DNA from: Stercorarius parasiticus
Taxonomy: Eukaryota > Chordata > Aves > Charadriiformes > Stercorariidae
Direction: 5' to 3'
NCBI GenBank assembly: GCA_013396915.1
Contig: VWZL01002517.1
Coordinates: 614,318 to 678,317 of the forward strand
DNA length: 64,000 nt
This document shows positions 12,428-23,146 of this stretch, in pieces. Both the position numbers and the translations under genes were made by a program. A model generated the notes under the pieces. That model was given only the letters and a program-made list of their open reading frames with translations. It was not told the DNA's origin and did not search any database. Position 1 is the first letter of the stretch. Each line of letters opens with the position of its first letter.

Positions 12428-15183
12428 AGCGTCGTGCTCAGGTCTCTGATTTACTGCACTTCATTTACCAACGCCTGTACGTCAAACCGGAGGCAGTTTC
12501 CCATATGCCGCGGTTTAACCCTGGCTGTCAGCTCAGCCCCACGCTCGCCCCGGTGGGATGGGGAGAGAATCGGAACAGCAAAAGTGAGAAAACACGTGGG
12601 TTGAGATAAAGACAGTTTAATAGGTAAAGCAAAGCAGAACAAGGGATTCGTTCCCTGCCTCCCATGGCAGGCGGGCGTTCAGCCATCCCCAGGGCGGCCG
12701 GGCTCCATCACGTGTGACGGTGACTTAGGAAGACAAACGCCATCACTCCGAACGTCCCCCTTTTCCTCCTCCTTCCCCCAGCTGTTATTGCTGGGCATGA
12801 TGTCCCACTCATGTATGGAATATCCCATATCCTTTGGGTCAGCTGGGGTCGGCCGTGTCCCCTCCCAAGCCCTTGTGCCCCCCAGCCCTATCACCGCTGG
12901 GCTGGTGTGAGGAGCAGAAAAGGCCTTGACTCTGTGCAAGCCCTGCTCAGCAATAAAGAAAACTTCCCAGTGTTATCAACACTGTTTCCAGCGCAAATCC
13001 CAAACACAGCCCCAAACCAGCTGCCGTGAAGAAAATTAACTCTACCCCAGCCAAAACCAGAGGTAAGGCGTGAGCACAATGGGGCCCAGAGAGTAAATAA
13101 TTGCAACCACTTTGAGATGCTTTTGTGCAATGATATTTTATTGATGTTTTCTCCCGATCGCTCTCCGTTGAGTATAAGAAAAATAAAGTGGGCCACCAAA
13201 TGCCTGGGAAACCGTTTCAGAGAGATTATCTGAACATTTCTGCGTTCTGTAAATTTGACAGGGTGGTGAACATGTAAGGGATTGCTGCTTCCAAAGGGAA
13301 GGCATCACAGTAAATGATGCAAATTGGCAGGATTACAGAATATAATGAATCCAAAGAAGATTTTAAAATATAATTGGAAAGAGCGTCAAAGAAAAAAAAA
13401 ATGGTTAGTCTGTTTTATCTGTTACTGGGACTCGAGCTTACAACCTATTAAGAAATTTACCCGTGCCAGAGAAAAAGATGAAATGTATCGCTGACTCTTG
13501 CAAGCACTATTACTGTACAATAAACTGTGTGAAGGGGTGATTGCAGAATTATTGTCGTGGGTTATTTTATTGTTCTTTAATTCCTAAGGGAAGGGAAAAT
13601 CTGTTTCTTAGGAAATTCTTCTCCGCGTTTTTGATTTCTTCTGCATTTCCGTATGCTAATCAGGCTTGTGTGATGTGAAGTATGATTATGGAAAGCGAAT
13701 TAACCGTTTCAAACCGCGGTGTCTCTAGCCTGCAGAAATAAGGGCTCGCGAGCTCCTTTCCAGGGCAGGGAGCCCAGCAGCTCTCCCCGGGGCAGCGCGG
13801 GATGGGGCTGGGGACGTGGCAGTGTGACCGTGACCAGGGAATTACACATCATCCTTTCCATTTGGTAGGGACGTACATCCTTTGGTACGGATATGCAGAA
13901 ACTGAGGATGCAGGTAGCTTCAGAAATCACCGCGTTAACTGCTGGTGCGTCCCAGAAATTAGCCAAAGTGTTTGCTGCCCGTGACAGCCGGACCCTGGGG
14001 GCCCTGTGCCAGCTGGGAAAGCTCCTCGACAACTTGGACCCGGGGAGATGCAGATAAAACTGGCTCCCGAGATCACCTCCACTGAAGAAAGAGACCCCGC
14101 GTTTATTCATTTGAAAAGATAAGAGAAAAATCATTTTCCTGTAACAAGGAGACGTGGTAAAGTGCTGAGGGCACTTAAATAATAAAATGGAAACGAAGGT
14201 TAAAACATGCATCTTGGAGAAGTGTGTACTGAATCGCTCAGGTGCACGCAGTGTACATTGCTTCTTGCAGCACAAAAGCATTTTAACTGATTAACATGCT
14301 CCGGTGATTTTTTTAAACCCGTTGTTCTTTAGCTTGGGCCAGTTCTGTGATCTTGTCAGAAAAGGTAATAAATATGCATGTTTTCACAGACAGTACTTTT
14401 ACCAAAGGTGCTGGGCTGGAGCAGAAAGATTGCAAAGTGACTCAAATAGGGCCTAATCGACCCCTGCTGACAGCAGCAGTTCTAGACATGAGCGTGGGGC
14501 CTCTTCCCCCGCGGGTTTGGAAATCGTGTTGGTGGTCCCCAAATGAGGCGGGTGATCAGCTCCCGTCGTGCCCACCCTTACCTTCAGCGCCCTCCACGTA
14601 ACCCACCTTCACGCTGGTCCTTCTGCAGCTCTGGGGACACTGATTGAAGCTTCTTATTGATGGTCATAAACAAATGCAATACTGGAAAAGAAAACTGTGT
14701 TCTTTAGCATAAAACCAAAATATTCCGTAAGAATTTATTCTTATTGTTGGTGGTTTTTCCTCTCAAGTACAGGAATAATGTTAACAGTCCCGTGGCCGTC
14801 TCCATTTTGGCTCTGGTAACTACTGCATAAGAACTTTTATAGGAACTGTTTATTTTATAGGCGCTTTCCAGAGTTTCGTATTCCCTTTAACATTATCTAT
14901 TTTAACCCAAAAGAAGCAGACAGACACATACCTACTGTCAGAGCAATAAGACCTTGAAAACCAGAGCAACTTTTTCAGAATCTACTAAAAACTCCGAAAC
15001 TTTGTTGCCGGGTGCCACAAATGCTCCGAAGCCGAGCAGCGGTGACCGGGGGAGTTTGGGCTGTGCCTCTCCTGCTCCCTCCCGTGTGTCCCCTCCTGCA
15101 GCCCACAGTCCTGAGGAGCCGTTTGGATGTTCTCCTGCACACGCTGTGGGTGCTGACCGCGCTGCAATGTCCTGCGGGTGCCC
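12428..15183. other. Non-genic sequence, includes a 190-codon open frame
   Basis: Mixed composition, with AT-rich DNA at 13080-13700 (contains ATGCAAAT at 13317-13324) and GC-rich DNA near 13740-13800. The minus-strand frame 13709-14281 (190 codons) is one of the longest outside LINEs, but shows no domain, signal peptide or repeat structure. Nothing here could be assigned to a gene. Confidence 0.55.
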
Positions 15184-15326
15184 GACATCCCCCGGCTCCC
15201 CGGCATCCCCGGCATCCCCGATCACCGACATCCCCAGCATCCCTGATCCCTGGCATCCCTGGCATCCCCAGCATCCCCGAAATCCCCCAGCTCCCACGGC
15301 ATCCCCAGCATCCCCGGCATCCCCGT
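15184..15326. repeat. GC-rich minisatellite with a 9-bp core (GGCATCCCC)
   Basis: About 140 bp built from imperfect copies of a nonamer, GGCATCCCC or AGCATCCCC, with some shortened units such as GATC-containing variants. Because 9 is divisible by three, all frames stay open across it, giving repetitive Pro/Ser/Ala (plus) or Gly/Met/Asp (minus) peptides. This explains the overlapping 149-, 147- and 157-codon frames at 14938-15485. They should not be annotated as genes. Confidence 0.9.
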
Positions 15327-15932
15327 CACAGCCCCCGGGGGACCACCCCCATCCATGCCCGGCAGAGCTGGCTGCTGACACGGGGCTGCACTCTGGGCTG
15401 TAAAGATTTTATTGAAGTCTGTTTCCACTGGGAACTCCGGATGAGGCTGAGATTTGTTTCATTAGGAAAATACAAATGGAAATAAGATAAACCTTTAAAA
15501 TGGGGACCTAAGCACGCTGTGGTCACTGTGCCGGCAGCAGCTTTGGCTCGCAGGGGTCTTCACTCTAGTCAGCTGCAACGGTTGAAATTACGAGTGTAAT
15601 TTATTTTTCAGTCCTGTAAAAATTAACTATATCTTAGAAAATATGCATACTTTATACGTAATATAGCAGGCGCTGTACAGGGAAATGACACACCCTTAAA
15701 GCTGCCCTTTAGGGAGGTAATGCCATTGCATTGTAACTGCTACCTTAGAAAGTTAAAGAAACAAGCAAACCTTGCTGCTTTTCTTCAAACAGATCTGGAA
15801 AAATGATGTGATCGAGTTCAATCAGTTCTGCTTTCAGGGACTTAAAAGTAAATGATGAATCAAAAGATAATTGCAAGTGTGTCATCACACATTCTGTAGT
15901 ATGGACTGTTAGCCACAGTGAGTTGCTGTAAG
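15327..15932. other. Non-genic sequence
   Basis: Past the minisatellite the sequence becomes AT-rich (15580-15930). No gene or repeat family was recognised. Confidence 0.55.
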
Positions 15933-15967
15933 GAATAGTAATAGTAATAGCAACAAATAGTAATAGT
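15933..15967. repeat. Short (TAATAG)n repeat
   Basis: Imperfect hexamer array of TAATAG units with an interruption (CAACAAA). It lies about 40 bp upstream of the CR1 fragment at 16007. Confidence 0.75.
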
Positions 15968-16006
15968 CCTGGAATGTCATTAAATAATGACAAGTAAGAT
16001 ACAAGC

Positions 16007-16110
16007 CTTGTGAGGGGCGGCTGAGGGAGCTGGGGGTGTTCAGCCTGGAGAAAAGGNGACTCGATGATCTTAAAGGTCTCTTCCAACCTAGACAGTTCTA
16101 TGATTCTATG
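16007..16110 (+). mobile_element. CR1 LINE fragment interrupted by an N
   Basis: The left part (16007-16056) matches the CR1 segment just upstream of the 3' region (GGCTGAGGGAGCTGGGG, then CAGCCTGGAGAA, also present in the CR1 at 36833-37397). The right part (16058-16110) is a CR1 3' terminus ending GTTCTATGATTCTATG. The 300 or so bases that separate these blocks in the 36833-37397 copy are absent, and a single N at 16057 sits exactly at the junction. Either the element has an internal deletion, or the assembly collapsed here and left one N as placeholder. Confidence 0.88.
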
Positions 16111-18092
16111 AAACAAAAAAATTGAAAACAAAATGCAAACAAAAGATGGAGAGTCATGTTTGATCATCGGGTTGAAAAAATGCTATGTATATTTTCAAAA
16201 TTAAATTCCAAGTAACATTTTTAGAATCTCTGTTTTTCCTGGAACCCATAAAGCAACCCTGGCAATACTGGGAACCCCCCTGAAGCGCAAATCCTGGCTC
16301 CGATTCAGCACTGAAGTGACCGAGGGGCTCAGCCTGGCCGTCTCCTCGCCAACAGGCACTGGCTCCGCGCCGAGCCCCGCGTCCTGGTGGCATCCTGTCC
16401 CACCGGGTGAGTTCGGTTCAGACCCAGCGCTGGGGGTCTCTGCCCCGGCTCCGGGTGTACCTGGGCTCTTTGTGCAGGGGCCAGCCAGCAGCAGATGCCC
16501 AGTGATAACGGTAGCGTTGATGCAGACACTCTGTTAAAAATGTTTCTAAAGTTGCTGAAGAAGCAGAAAAACGTCTGTTTCTCGTTTGAATGAGCTTTTG
16601 CCTTTTTATCTAGCGATGGCGAAGAGCTGAGGAGTCTCTCAAAAATGCCAGGAGCCTGAGCAGCACTGTAAATAGATTCCTGAATCAAATGTAAATTAAG
16701 CTTTCTGCTACATTTCTGTAATAATCCATCCAAAGAGGAGCAGAAGCTAAAACCCATAATAACAATGGGATAAGTTATACAGTCCCACAATTTTTCTAGC
16801 ACTGCTGTTAGCATAACACTAGATGGATGTTGTACCTATTTTTATTTTTGCTGCTGGAACAGTCTTTGTCAAGGAGAGGAGACATACGAATTTCAATATC
16901 TAATGTATTTTGTGAAATATATGGAGTGCTGCACTAATCTGACCTTTTCAGAATTTTTCATTTCAATTGGCCGGTCACCCGAGTCCTTTGCAACAGGTTG
17001 GGCTCCTCTTTAATGGGAAGAGGAGGAGTGCGATGGTCAACCATTCAAAATACTGAATATTAAAAAGGTCAACAGAGTATGGCATGGCAACGTGAAAATG
17101 AGACAATACAATCCCAGATACCTCATCATGGTGACAAAAATTGTAGCAAGAAGAGAAAATGTCACAGTGTGAATCCATTTCCAGGAGGGGACGGGGGCAC
17201 GGCGTAGGACGAATCTGTCCTTGCTGCAAAGTTATGGCTGCGCTCCTGCGGACTGCGCAAAAGGCTTGGCAAAATGAAGTCGCATGTGTACTAGTCAAAA
17301 TACTTCCTCACCATCAAGTTATGTTTGTGCAAACTTTGCTGTTAAATGGCCACAGAAACACGGCAAATGTGCAAATTGCATATTACTCTGTATTTCCCTT
17401 TTCTCCGTGTGCTGAGCTATCCTGGGAACCGCTCTTCTCTCAAGAACAGAGGCAGATGAGTTTAACAGCTTGTCCCTTTCCTGTTTTTAGCCATAGGAAT
17501 GAAAATAAAATAATGAAAAAATCACAAAATGAATTTTAAAAAAGTCTAGTTTTAGGAGAGAAAAGAACAAATCTGAATGGCTGTAAAATGTAAATTTTTT
17601 ACTGCAAATAAATCACGATCTTTTCCTTCCTGAGCCATTCCTGCTCGGGGCAGGGCTGGTCGCGCGCTGGATCCCACCTGCCCCACGCCGTGCAGCGCCG
17701 CTTGGCCCCGCACGCACAGGACTCTGCAGTTTAACACCGTTCTGACTTTGCTTTCGGTTTTCCCATATCAACATTCAGCAGCTTTTCATTTTCCATTTGA
17801 AATATTTGAGATCCCAAACGGCATTTATAAAAATTCGCTTGTAAAATTTGCTGGGCTGATTGTAACTGCACAAATACCATTTCATGCCTTTCCAGTGTCA
17901 TAAAGAAGTACTTTGGTAACTATTTATTTCGCCTTGAAAAGCTAAAGTCAGTATATGATAAGCATAGATCCGAGGTGCCTGACTAGAGGCACCCTGATTT
18001 GCAAACGCTAGCCGATGGCTACAAGGAATTGCTATTTTAAAAAAATCCCAACCCCAGAATTAACATAAATAAGCTTCAATTGAAAACGGGAT
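16111..18092. other. Non-genic sequence
   Basis: Mixed to AT-rich. Frames of 161 codons (16329-16814, minus) and 126 codons (17159-17539, plus) have no recognisable domain. The block at about 17760-18060 is AT-rich and looks like candidate conserved non-coding DNA. Confidence 0.55.
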
Positions 18093-18117
18093 TTCTTCCT
18101 GCCTGAGGCAGGAAGAA
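18093..18117. promoter_or_regulatory. 25-bp near-perfect palindrome with central TFAP2 consensus and flanking ETS cores
   Basis: The left arm TTCTTCCTGCCT (18093-18104) is separated by one G from its exact reverse complement (18106-18117). The centre reads GCCTGAGGC (18101-18109), a match to the GCCNNNGGC consensus of TFAP2 factors. Each arm carries TTCC/GGAA, the ETS core, placed symmetrically. A 12-bp-arm palindrome with this short spacer is expected far less than once in 64 kb of random sequence. Sequence and symmetry are directly visible; regulatory function is inferred. It could alternatively be a cruciform-prone palindrome with no regulatory role. Confidence 0.5.
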
Positions 18118-19859
18118 TTAACTCGCAGGAATCCTATCCGGCAATAAAAGCGCTTTTCTTTTGTGTCCTAGGAGAAAGAAGCAGCATTACGGAGAAGTTA
18201 AAAGAAGATGTCCCAGCCGTGTGGCTTTATTACGGCCTAATGGGATTGTGCTGCCGGGCTGTGACGGACCCAGCGCTTCTCTCAGAGCACTTTCAGCTCG
18301 GCTGCTGATGTTTTTGCTCCGGCAGTTACGGCCAGCAATCACTCTTGATGGGGGTCGCCTCTTGTCACCGTTTGCTTGCCCAGCTCCTGCTGCCGTCCAC
18401 GAGCTCCGAGTGAAAGGGATGGAACGTAAAGCCCCAGATCTGGCCTGGCTAGGCCTAGCAAACGGCATGAGCACAGCTCAGTTCATGCTTCTGATCAAGC
18501 GCCATATGCAGCAGCCTCTTAATAACAAAAAAAAACCAAGAAAAAAGCCCAGGGACACGCAATGCTGCTCTGCTCCCGGCACTGGAGCTGCATTTGGCTG
18601 ATCTGCTCTTTCTGCTTGGTGGGGTCAAATTCACCAGCAGAAGAGCTCCTGAAAGCATCTCAGCCTTCCAAAGCCACCTTTACCTGGTGCCAGGACAAGG
18701 AGCCCAGCTGGCACCGGCAGCCCTGCAGAGCCTGGGAAGCATGAGCCAGATGTCAGGACGGAGCAGAGAATGGGATTTCCTGAAGCCAAAGCAGGGGGAA
18801 ATTGTGTTGGGAAATGGGAATAAAGCGGTTTTGCAGAGATTTGGAATTTAGAATTGTTCAGAAAAGGTGCGCTAAAGATAACACCCTGCGGAGTTAAAGT
18901 GGCCGTGGAGCTGAGGGGCCGGTTCGTTGCCCCATGGCCCGAGGGCTGGGGGTGGGTAACGTGGGGTGATTCTAGGCCAATGCTCCTCTGAAATACAGAG
19001 CGTCAATCACACTTCAGAGTCCAGCTAAGCGGTGTCCTGCATCCTCATTGGCAAGAGGTGAAAACTGTACTCAAGCCTCTAGTCCCCTTGCTAGCTTGGG
19101 TGTCGTGAAAATTGGATGTGAAGGGCAGAGCGGCCGGTGCCAGCAGCGCCTCAGCGTAAAGGGTGTGAGAAGTTCTAGGGACAATATCCCCAGCAGCACC
19201 GGTAAGACAGTAATGCTAAGCCTTGCTATTCCAGCCCACATTAGAGCAGTTCAGGCGCTTTTGTATTAAATACACTTACCAGGGACCATAGGTTCTCCAA
19301 CGCAGTGCTGATAAGTACCATAAAATCCCCAAAGCATTAAAATAATGACTGAAGGAGGAACTTGGCTCATCACCCACCCATGTCCCTCTCCCCGAAGCCA
19401 TGCAGGAGGTATCCTCCATGCCCTCCCTGCGGGGCTGAGCAGGGACACGCTCCTCGCCTAAATCTCTTTGGTCTATTTAGGGTTTTATGGGACATAACCA
19501 ACACTTCAGGGTCCATTTGCAAACCAATGTCCAGAAAATGCACATCCCCGATCCCTGGCAGGCTGCAGTGAGGAGCCCCCCGGCGCGGCAGAGCCAGCCT
19601 GGGAGCGCAACGGCAGGGGCGCTTCTGAAACACAGCCTTGAGAATACAAAGCAGAGCCGTTTACACCCAAAAATAAAGCTAACTAAATCTCTAAATAGAT
19701 CCAGACACAAAAAAACCCCAAACGTACGGTATTAATAAACACTGCCGCATCATCATCACAGTGACGGGGAGACGCCAGGCCCGGGGCAGGGGGGGCCAGC
19801 AGAGTCCCTCAGCGCTGCTGACATCCCGCTGGTGGCACTGGGGCACTGGGCATCCCCGT
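18118..19859. other. Non-genic sequence with a G-quadruplex-type run
   Basis: No gene was recognised. The 146-codon plus frame at 18161-18601 has no domain. A G-rich run at 18942-18966 holds four G-tracts of three or more bases with short loops and fits the usual G-quadruplex pattern on the plus strand. Confidence 0.5.
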
Positions 19860-19882
19860 TATAGAATCATAGAATCATAGAG
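19860..19882 (-). mobile_element. CR1 3' terminal octamer remnant
   Basis: Three overlapping ATAGAATC/CATAG units form the reverse complement of the CR1 terminal repeat. No other CR1 sequence adjoins them, so this is the extreme 3' stub of a minus-strand CR1 insertion. Confidence 0.7.
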
Positions 19883-21135
19883 GCGTTGTCTTTGGTACCT
19901 CCGCCGAAGTGAGCTGCTCCCTCTTCCTGCACGCGCAGGTACAGAAAAAAATTAAATAAACGTTAGGAGCTGACATCCCTCTCCCCATCGCCTGTAACAC
20001 AACGTGCTACTTCACTCCCTCTGTGATGGCAAGGGCCTATTATTCATTACTGTATTACGAGGGTATTTCATTCACTTATTTCTTACAGATCCTCTGCTCT
20101 CCCAGTGCTCCTTGATCCATTTTCAATCCCATTTTCCAGACTCGGTGCTAACATTAAACAAGTACTGTTATTTTAAAAACATCATTGCACTAAATGACTC
20201 ACCCTTCATTTCCTGTCATAATAATTTTTAATAGTTTTTTCTCTGCCATAAATGTTACGTGGTGGGGGTTTTTTTCCTCTCTCTCTTTTCAAATCAGGTA
20301 TTTCTGGTTGCTTTTTTTATTTTTTTAACTTTAAAACTCCCGTGTCATCAGCCACCATTCAGCTCCCCGGGAAACACGCCATCAGTTGGAGTGGCTGGCA
20401 GCAGCTGGAGCAGAACAAGCAAAGGCACAGGAGTCCCCAGGGAGGGCCAATGCCTGGGGGGAGCCGCCGGGCGGTCCATGGGCTGGGGGCTCAGCCCAGG
20501 TGGGGCTGCAGGGGCACGGCTGGGGGTCACGGTCCCACACAGCGCCAGGGCACAAGGGGGACTGGCGGTCCCGGGTGGAACCATCTCCCCGACCTTCCAT
20601 AGCTTCATTACGGGAGATTGGGCCAAGGTCTTCACTACTCGCTTCATTTTAAAGCAAAACTCCCAGTAAATAGCAGTAGCAGGAGGCACTCGTCACCTCT
20701 GAGGGATGCGGCTGTAGGACCTTGGGTTTAGGAACCCAGTTTGGAACGGGTCACCTGGGTTGTAGAGGCAACTCTTATCTTTAATTATGAGCAAAAACTC
20801 CTTTACACATGATGGTCTGGTGCTGTCTCAAGACAAGGACTGTGGTTAACAGCAACACTGGAGAGCGTGGGGAGCATGAGCCGGCAGCACCGTGGCCGTA
20901 TGGTGGTACCAGACGGTTCCCCTTCTCTGCGCTCCTCTTCCCTGACTCGCTTTATGTGTAGCTTCTGTTCAGCAGAGGTGCCCTCCTCACGTTTTGGGTG
21001 ATCCACAGACAATTGCTGATGGTGGTGGAGGCCACAATATCTTGCAGAGAGACTTTATTGTTCTGTTTTTCAAAATGCGGGACGATGGTCATGAATTTTT
21101 TACAGAGCGGGTCTGATCCAAAAGCAGAGAAAAGA
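19883..21135. other. Non-genic sequence
   Basis: AT-rich from 19930 to 20340, then GC-rich from 20350 to 20600, where several frames (up to 136 codons) overlap because of the composition. No protein family was recognised. Confidence 0.55.
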
Positions 21136-21173
21136 AGGAGAGGAGAGGAGAGGAGAGGAGAGGAGAGGAGAGG
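21136..21173. repeat. (AGGAG)n pentanucleotide microsatellite
   Basis: Seven perfect AGGAG units plus a partial one. A purine-only strand of this kind is a likely polymorphic microsatellite. Confidence 0.95.
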
Positions 21174-21782
21174 CTCCCTAGACACTTGAGAAGACTTTCG
21201 ATCAGGCCTTTCTAAACTGTTCCCCCGCTTCTCTGCTGGATGTTAATTATTACAGCTCGCAACTCAAGAATTTTGTTCTCAGTCATATCCTGGTTTTATT
21301 CTCAGTATAGCTGAATGGCAAATTATTCATTTGCTCTGATCACAGTGGGGTTAGGATCTTTGGTATGCAAGTGACAATATTAATTGCTTGGCATGTGGTC
21401 TTCTGGAGAACAGAAGTTAGAAAGAATGATTCCACACCCCAAGTCATTAGGAGAACAGCGCAATTCATTATCTGTGTGTTATTATTACTAATGACATAGT
21501 AATAGACTCCATACTAACAATAAATATCTTTTTATAAGCTCCGTGTTTTGCTTAATAGCCCTTCAAACTCGAAGGCAAAGGTTTGTGTCATCCTCTGGCG
21601 GGGAGCTCCCTCTGGCACCACCTCAGAGCAAACCCTCGGCAGCACGGCTCTCGCTCACGCATCCATGTCAGGCCATGCGTGTGGGTTTTGGCCATTTCTG
21701 TACCGCAAGCGCTTTGTCTGCAGCCCTGGGGGGACAGGGAGGGGAAGCAACCTGAGCTGGGGGAGGGATGCCTTCCCAGTGC
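21174..21782. other. Non-genic sequence
   Basis: AT-rich until about 21550, then GC-richer. No gene or repeat was recognised. The segment 21230-21400 contains several TTAATTATT-type homeodomain motifs. Confidence 0.55.
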
Positions 21783-21818
21783 CATAGAATCACAGACTGG
21801 TTTGGGTTGGAAGAGTCC
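21783..21818 (-). mobile_element. CR1 3' end remnant
   Basis: Begins CATAGAATCACAGA followed by TGGTTTGGGTTGGAAGAG, the reverse complement of a CR1 3' terminus as in the copy at 26081. Similarity is lost after about 35 bp, so only the last bases of a minus-strand insertion survive. Confidence 0.85.
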
Positions 21819-22154
21819 TGCCTGTGAGAAAGCTCTTGTGCCAAAGCACCGAACCCAACCGCCCCCCCGGTGAGCTGAAAACAACGCGCCACGAAGCAGA
21901 TTTTTTCTGGGATTTTTGCAGCGGGTTTGGTTTTCCCTGGCGGGAGTCTGGCCGCCCCAGCTCCAGGCAAAGCAAAGAGGGGGGCTTTGTCCCCAGCAGG
22001 GAAGCTAAAAATACAGACTTTATATAGTGGATACCGACGGCTGGTTTTGGTTAGATGGTGAGTCACTCAAGGGCAGGACACACACTTCCCGTCTTCCCAA
22101 GGGAATCCTTAGAGTGCAGGACGGACGGCTGAGGAGACTCAATCTCTTTCCAAT
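21819..22154. other. Non-genic sequence between two CR1 copies
   Basis: Mixed-composition DNA with no recognisable gene or repeat. Confidence 0.5.
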
Positions 22155-23140
22155 CATAGAATCATAGAATCTTCNNNNNNNNNNNNNNNNNNNNNNNNNN
22201 NNNNNNNNNNNNNNNNNNNNNNNNNNNNNNNNNNNNNNNNNNNNNNNNNNNNNNNNNNNNNNNNNNNNNNNNNNNNNNNNNNNNNNNNNNNNNNNNNNNN
22301 NNNNNNNNNNNNNNNNNNNNNNNNNNNNNNNNNNNNNNNNNNNNNNNNNNNNNNNNNNNNNNNNNNNNNNNNNNNNNNNNNNNNNNNNNNNNNNNNNNNN
22401 NNNNNNNNNNNNNNNNNNNNNNNNNNNNNNNNNNNNNNNNNNNNNNNNNNNNNNNNNNNNNNNNNNNNNNNNNNNNNNNNNNNNNNNNNNNNNNNNNNNN
22501 NNNNNNNNNNNNNNNNNNNNNNNNNNNNNNNNNNNNNNNNNNNNNNNNNNNNNNNNNNNNNNNNNNNNNNNNNNNNNNNNNNNNNNNNNNNNNNNNNNNN
22601 NNNNNNNNNNNNNNNNNNNNNNNNNNNNNNNNNNNNNNNNNNNNNNNNNNNNNNNNNNNNNNNNNNATCCAGCCTGTCCAGGTCCCTCTGTAGAGCCTTC
22701 CTACCCTCCAGCAGATCAACACTCCCACCTAGTTTGGTGTCATCTGCGAACTTACTGAGGGTGCACTCAATCCCCTCATCCAGATCATCAATAAAGATAT
22801 TAAATAAAACTGGCCCCAAAACTGAGCCCTGAGGGACACCGCTGGTGACCGGCCGCCAAGAGGATTTCACCCCATTGATCACAACTCTCTGCGCATGGCC
22901 GTCCAGCCAGTTTTTAACCCAGCAAAGAGTACACTTGTCTGTGCCATGATTCGCCAGCTTCTCCAGGAGAATGCTGTGGGGGACGGTGTCAAAGGCCTTA
23001 CCAAAGTCCAGATAGACAACGTCCACAGCCTTCTCTGCATCCAGAAGGTGGGTCACGTGGTCATAGAAGGAGATCAGGTTGGTTAAGCAGGACCTCCCTT
23101 TCCTAAACCCATGCTGGCTGGCCCTGATCCCTTGTCTGCC
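22155..23140 (-). mobile_element. CR1 LINE, 5'-truncated, with intact RT core; contains an assembly gap
   Basis: A minus-strand CR1 element. Its 3' terminus (two CATAGAAT-type units) is at 22155-22174. The 492-base gap follows, and then reverse-transcriptase coding sequence up to about 23140, where similarity to CR1 stops. It is 5'-truncated within ORF2, so the endonuclease and 5' end are missing, as for most CR1 insertions. Comparison with the 36833-37397 copy suggests that roughly 850 bp should separate the last visible RT codons from the terminus. The 492 Ns are fewer, so the gap length is an estimate or part of the element is deleted. Confidence 0.95.
22175..22666. other. Assembly gap (492 Ns)
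   Basis: Run of N lying wholly within the minus-strand CR1. The sequence on both sides belongs to the same element type in the same orientation, so the missing part is presumably the CR1 ORF2 C-terminus and 3' region. Confidence 0.98.
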
Positions 23141-23146
23141 CTGCAC
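22667..23146 (-). CDS. CR1 ORF2 reverse transcriptase, partial
   Basis: About 160 uninterrupted codons, from the first in-frame start at 23146 to the edge of the gap, encode the central part of a CR1 reverse transcriptase, the enzyme that copies the element's RNA into DNA at the nicked target. Numbered from that start, motif A (LDFGKAFD) is at residues 46-53, the SGVPQGS motif B at 102-108, and the catalytic FADD motif at 133-136. Both metal-binding aspartates of FADD are present. The first four or so residues probably come from flanking DNA. No stops or frameshifts are visible, so the insertion is fairly young. The C-terminal part is hidden by the gap. It cannot be autonomous, because the N-terminal endonuclease is missing. 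It is a transposon fragment, not a host gene. Confidence 0.9.

Noticed and set aside
13885..13915. GAAACTGAGG motif suggesting a reverse MIR tail
   Set aside because: Only ten or so matching bases; the neighbouring sequence does not fit.
14938..15485. Overlapping frames of 147-157 codons on both strands
   Set aside because: Produced by the 9-bp minisatellite, whose period keeps all frames open.
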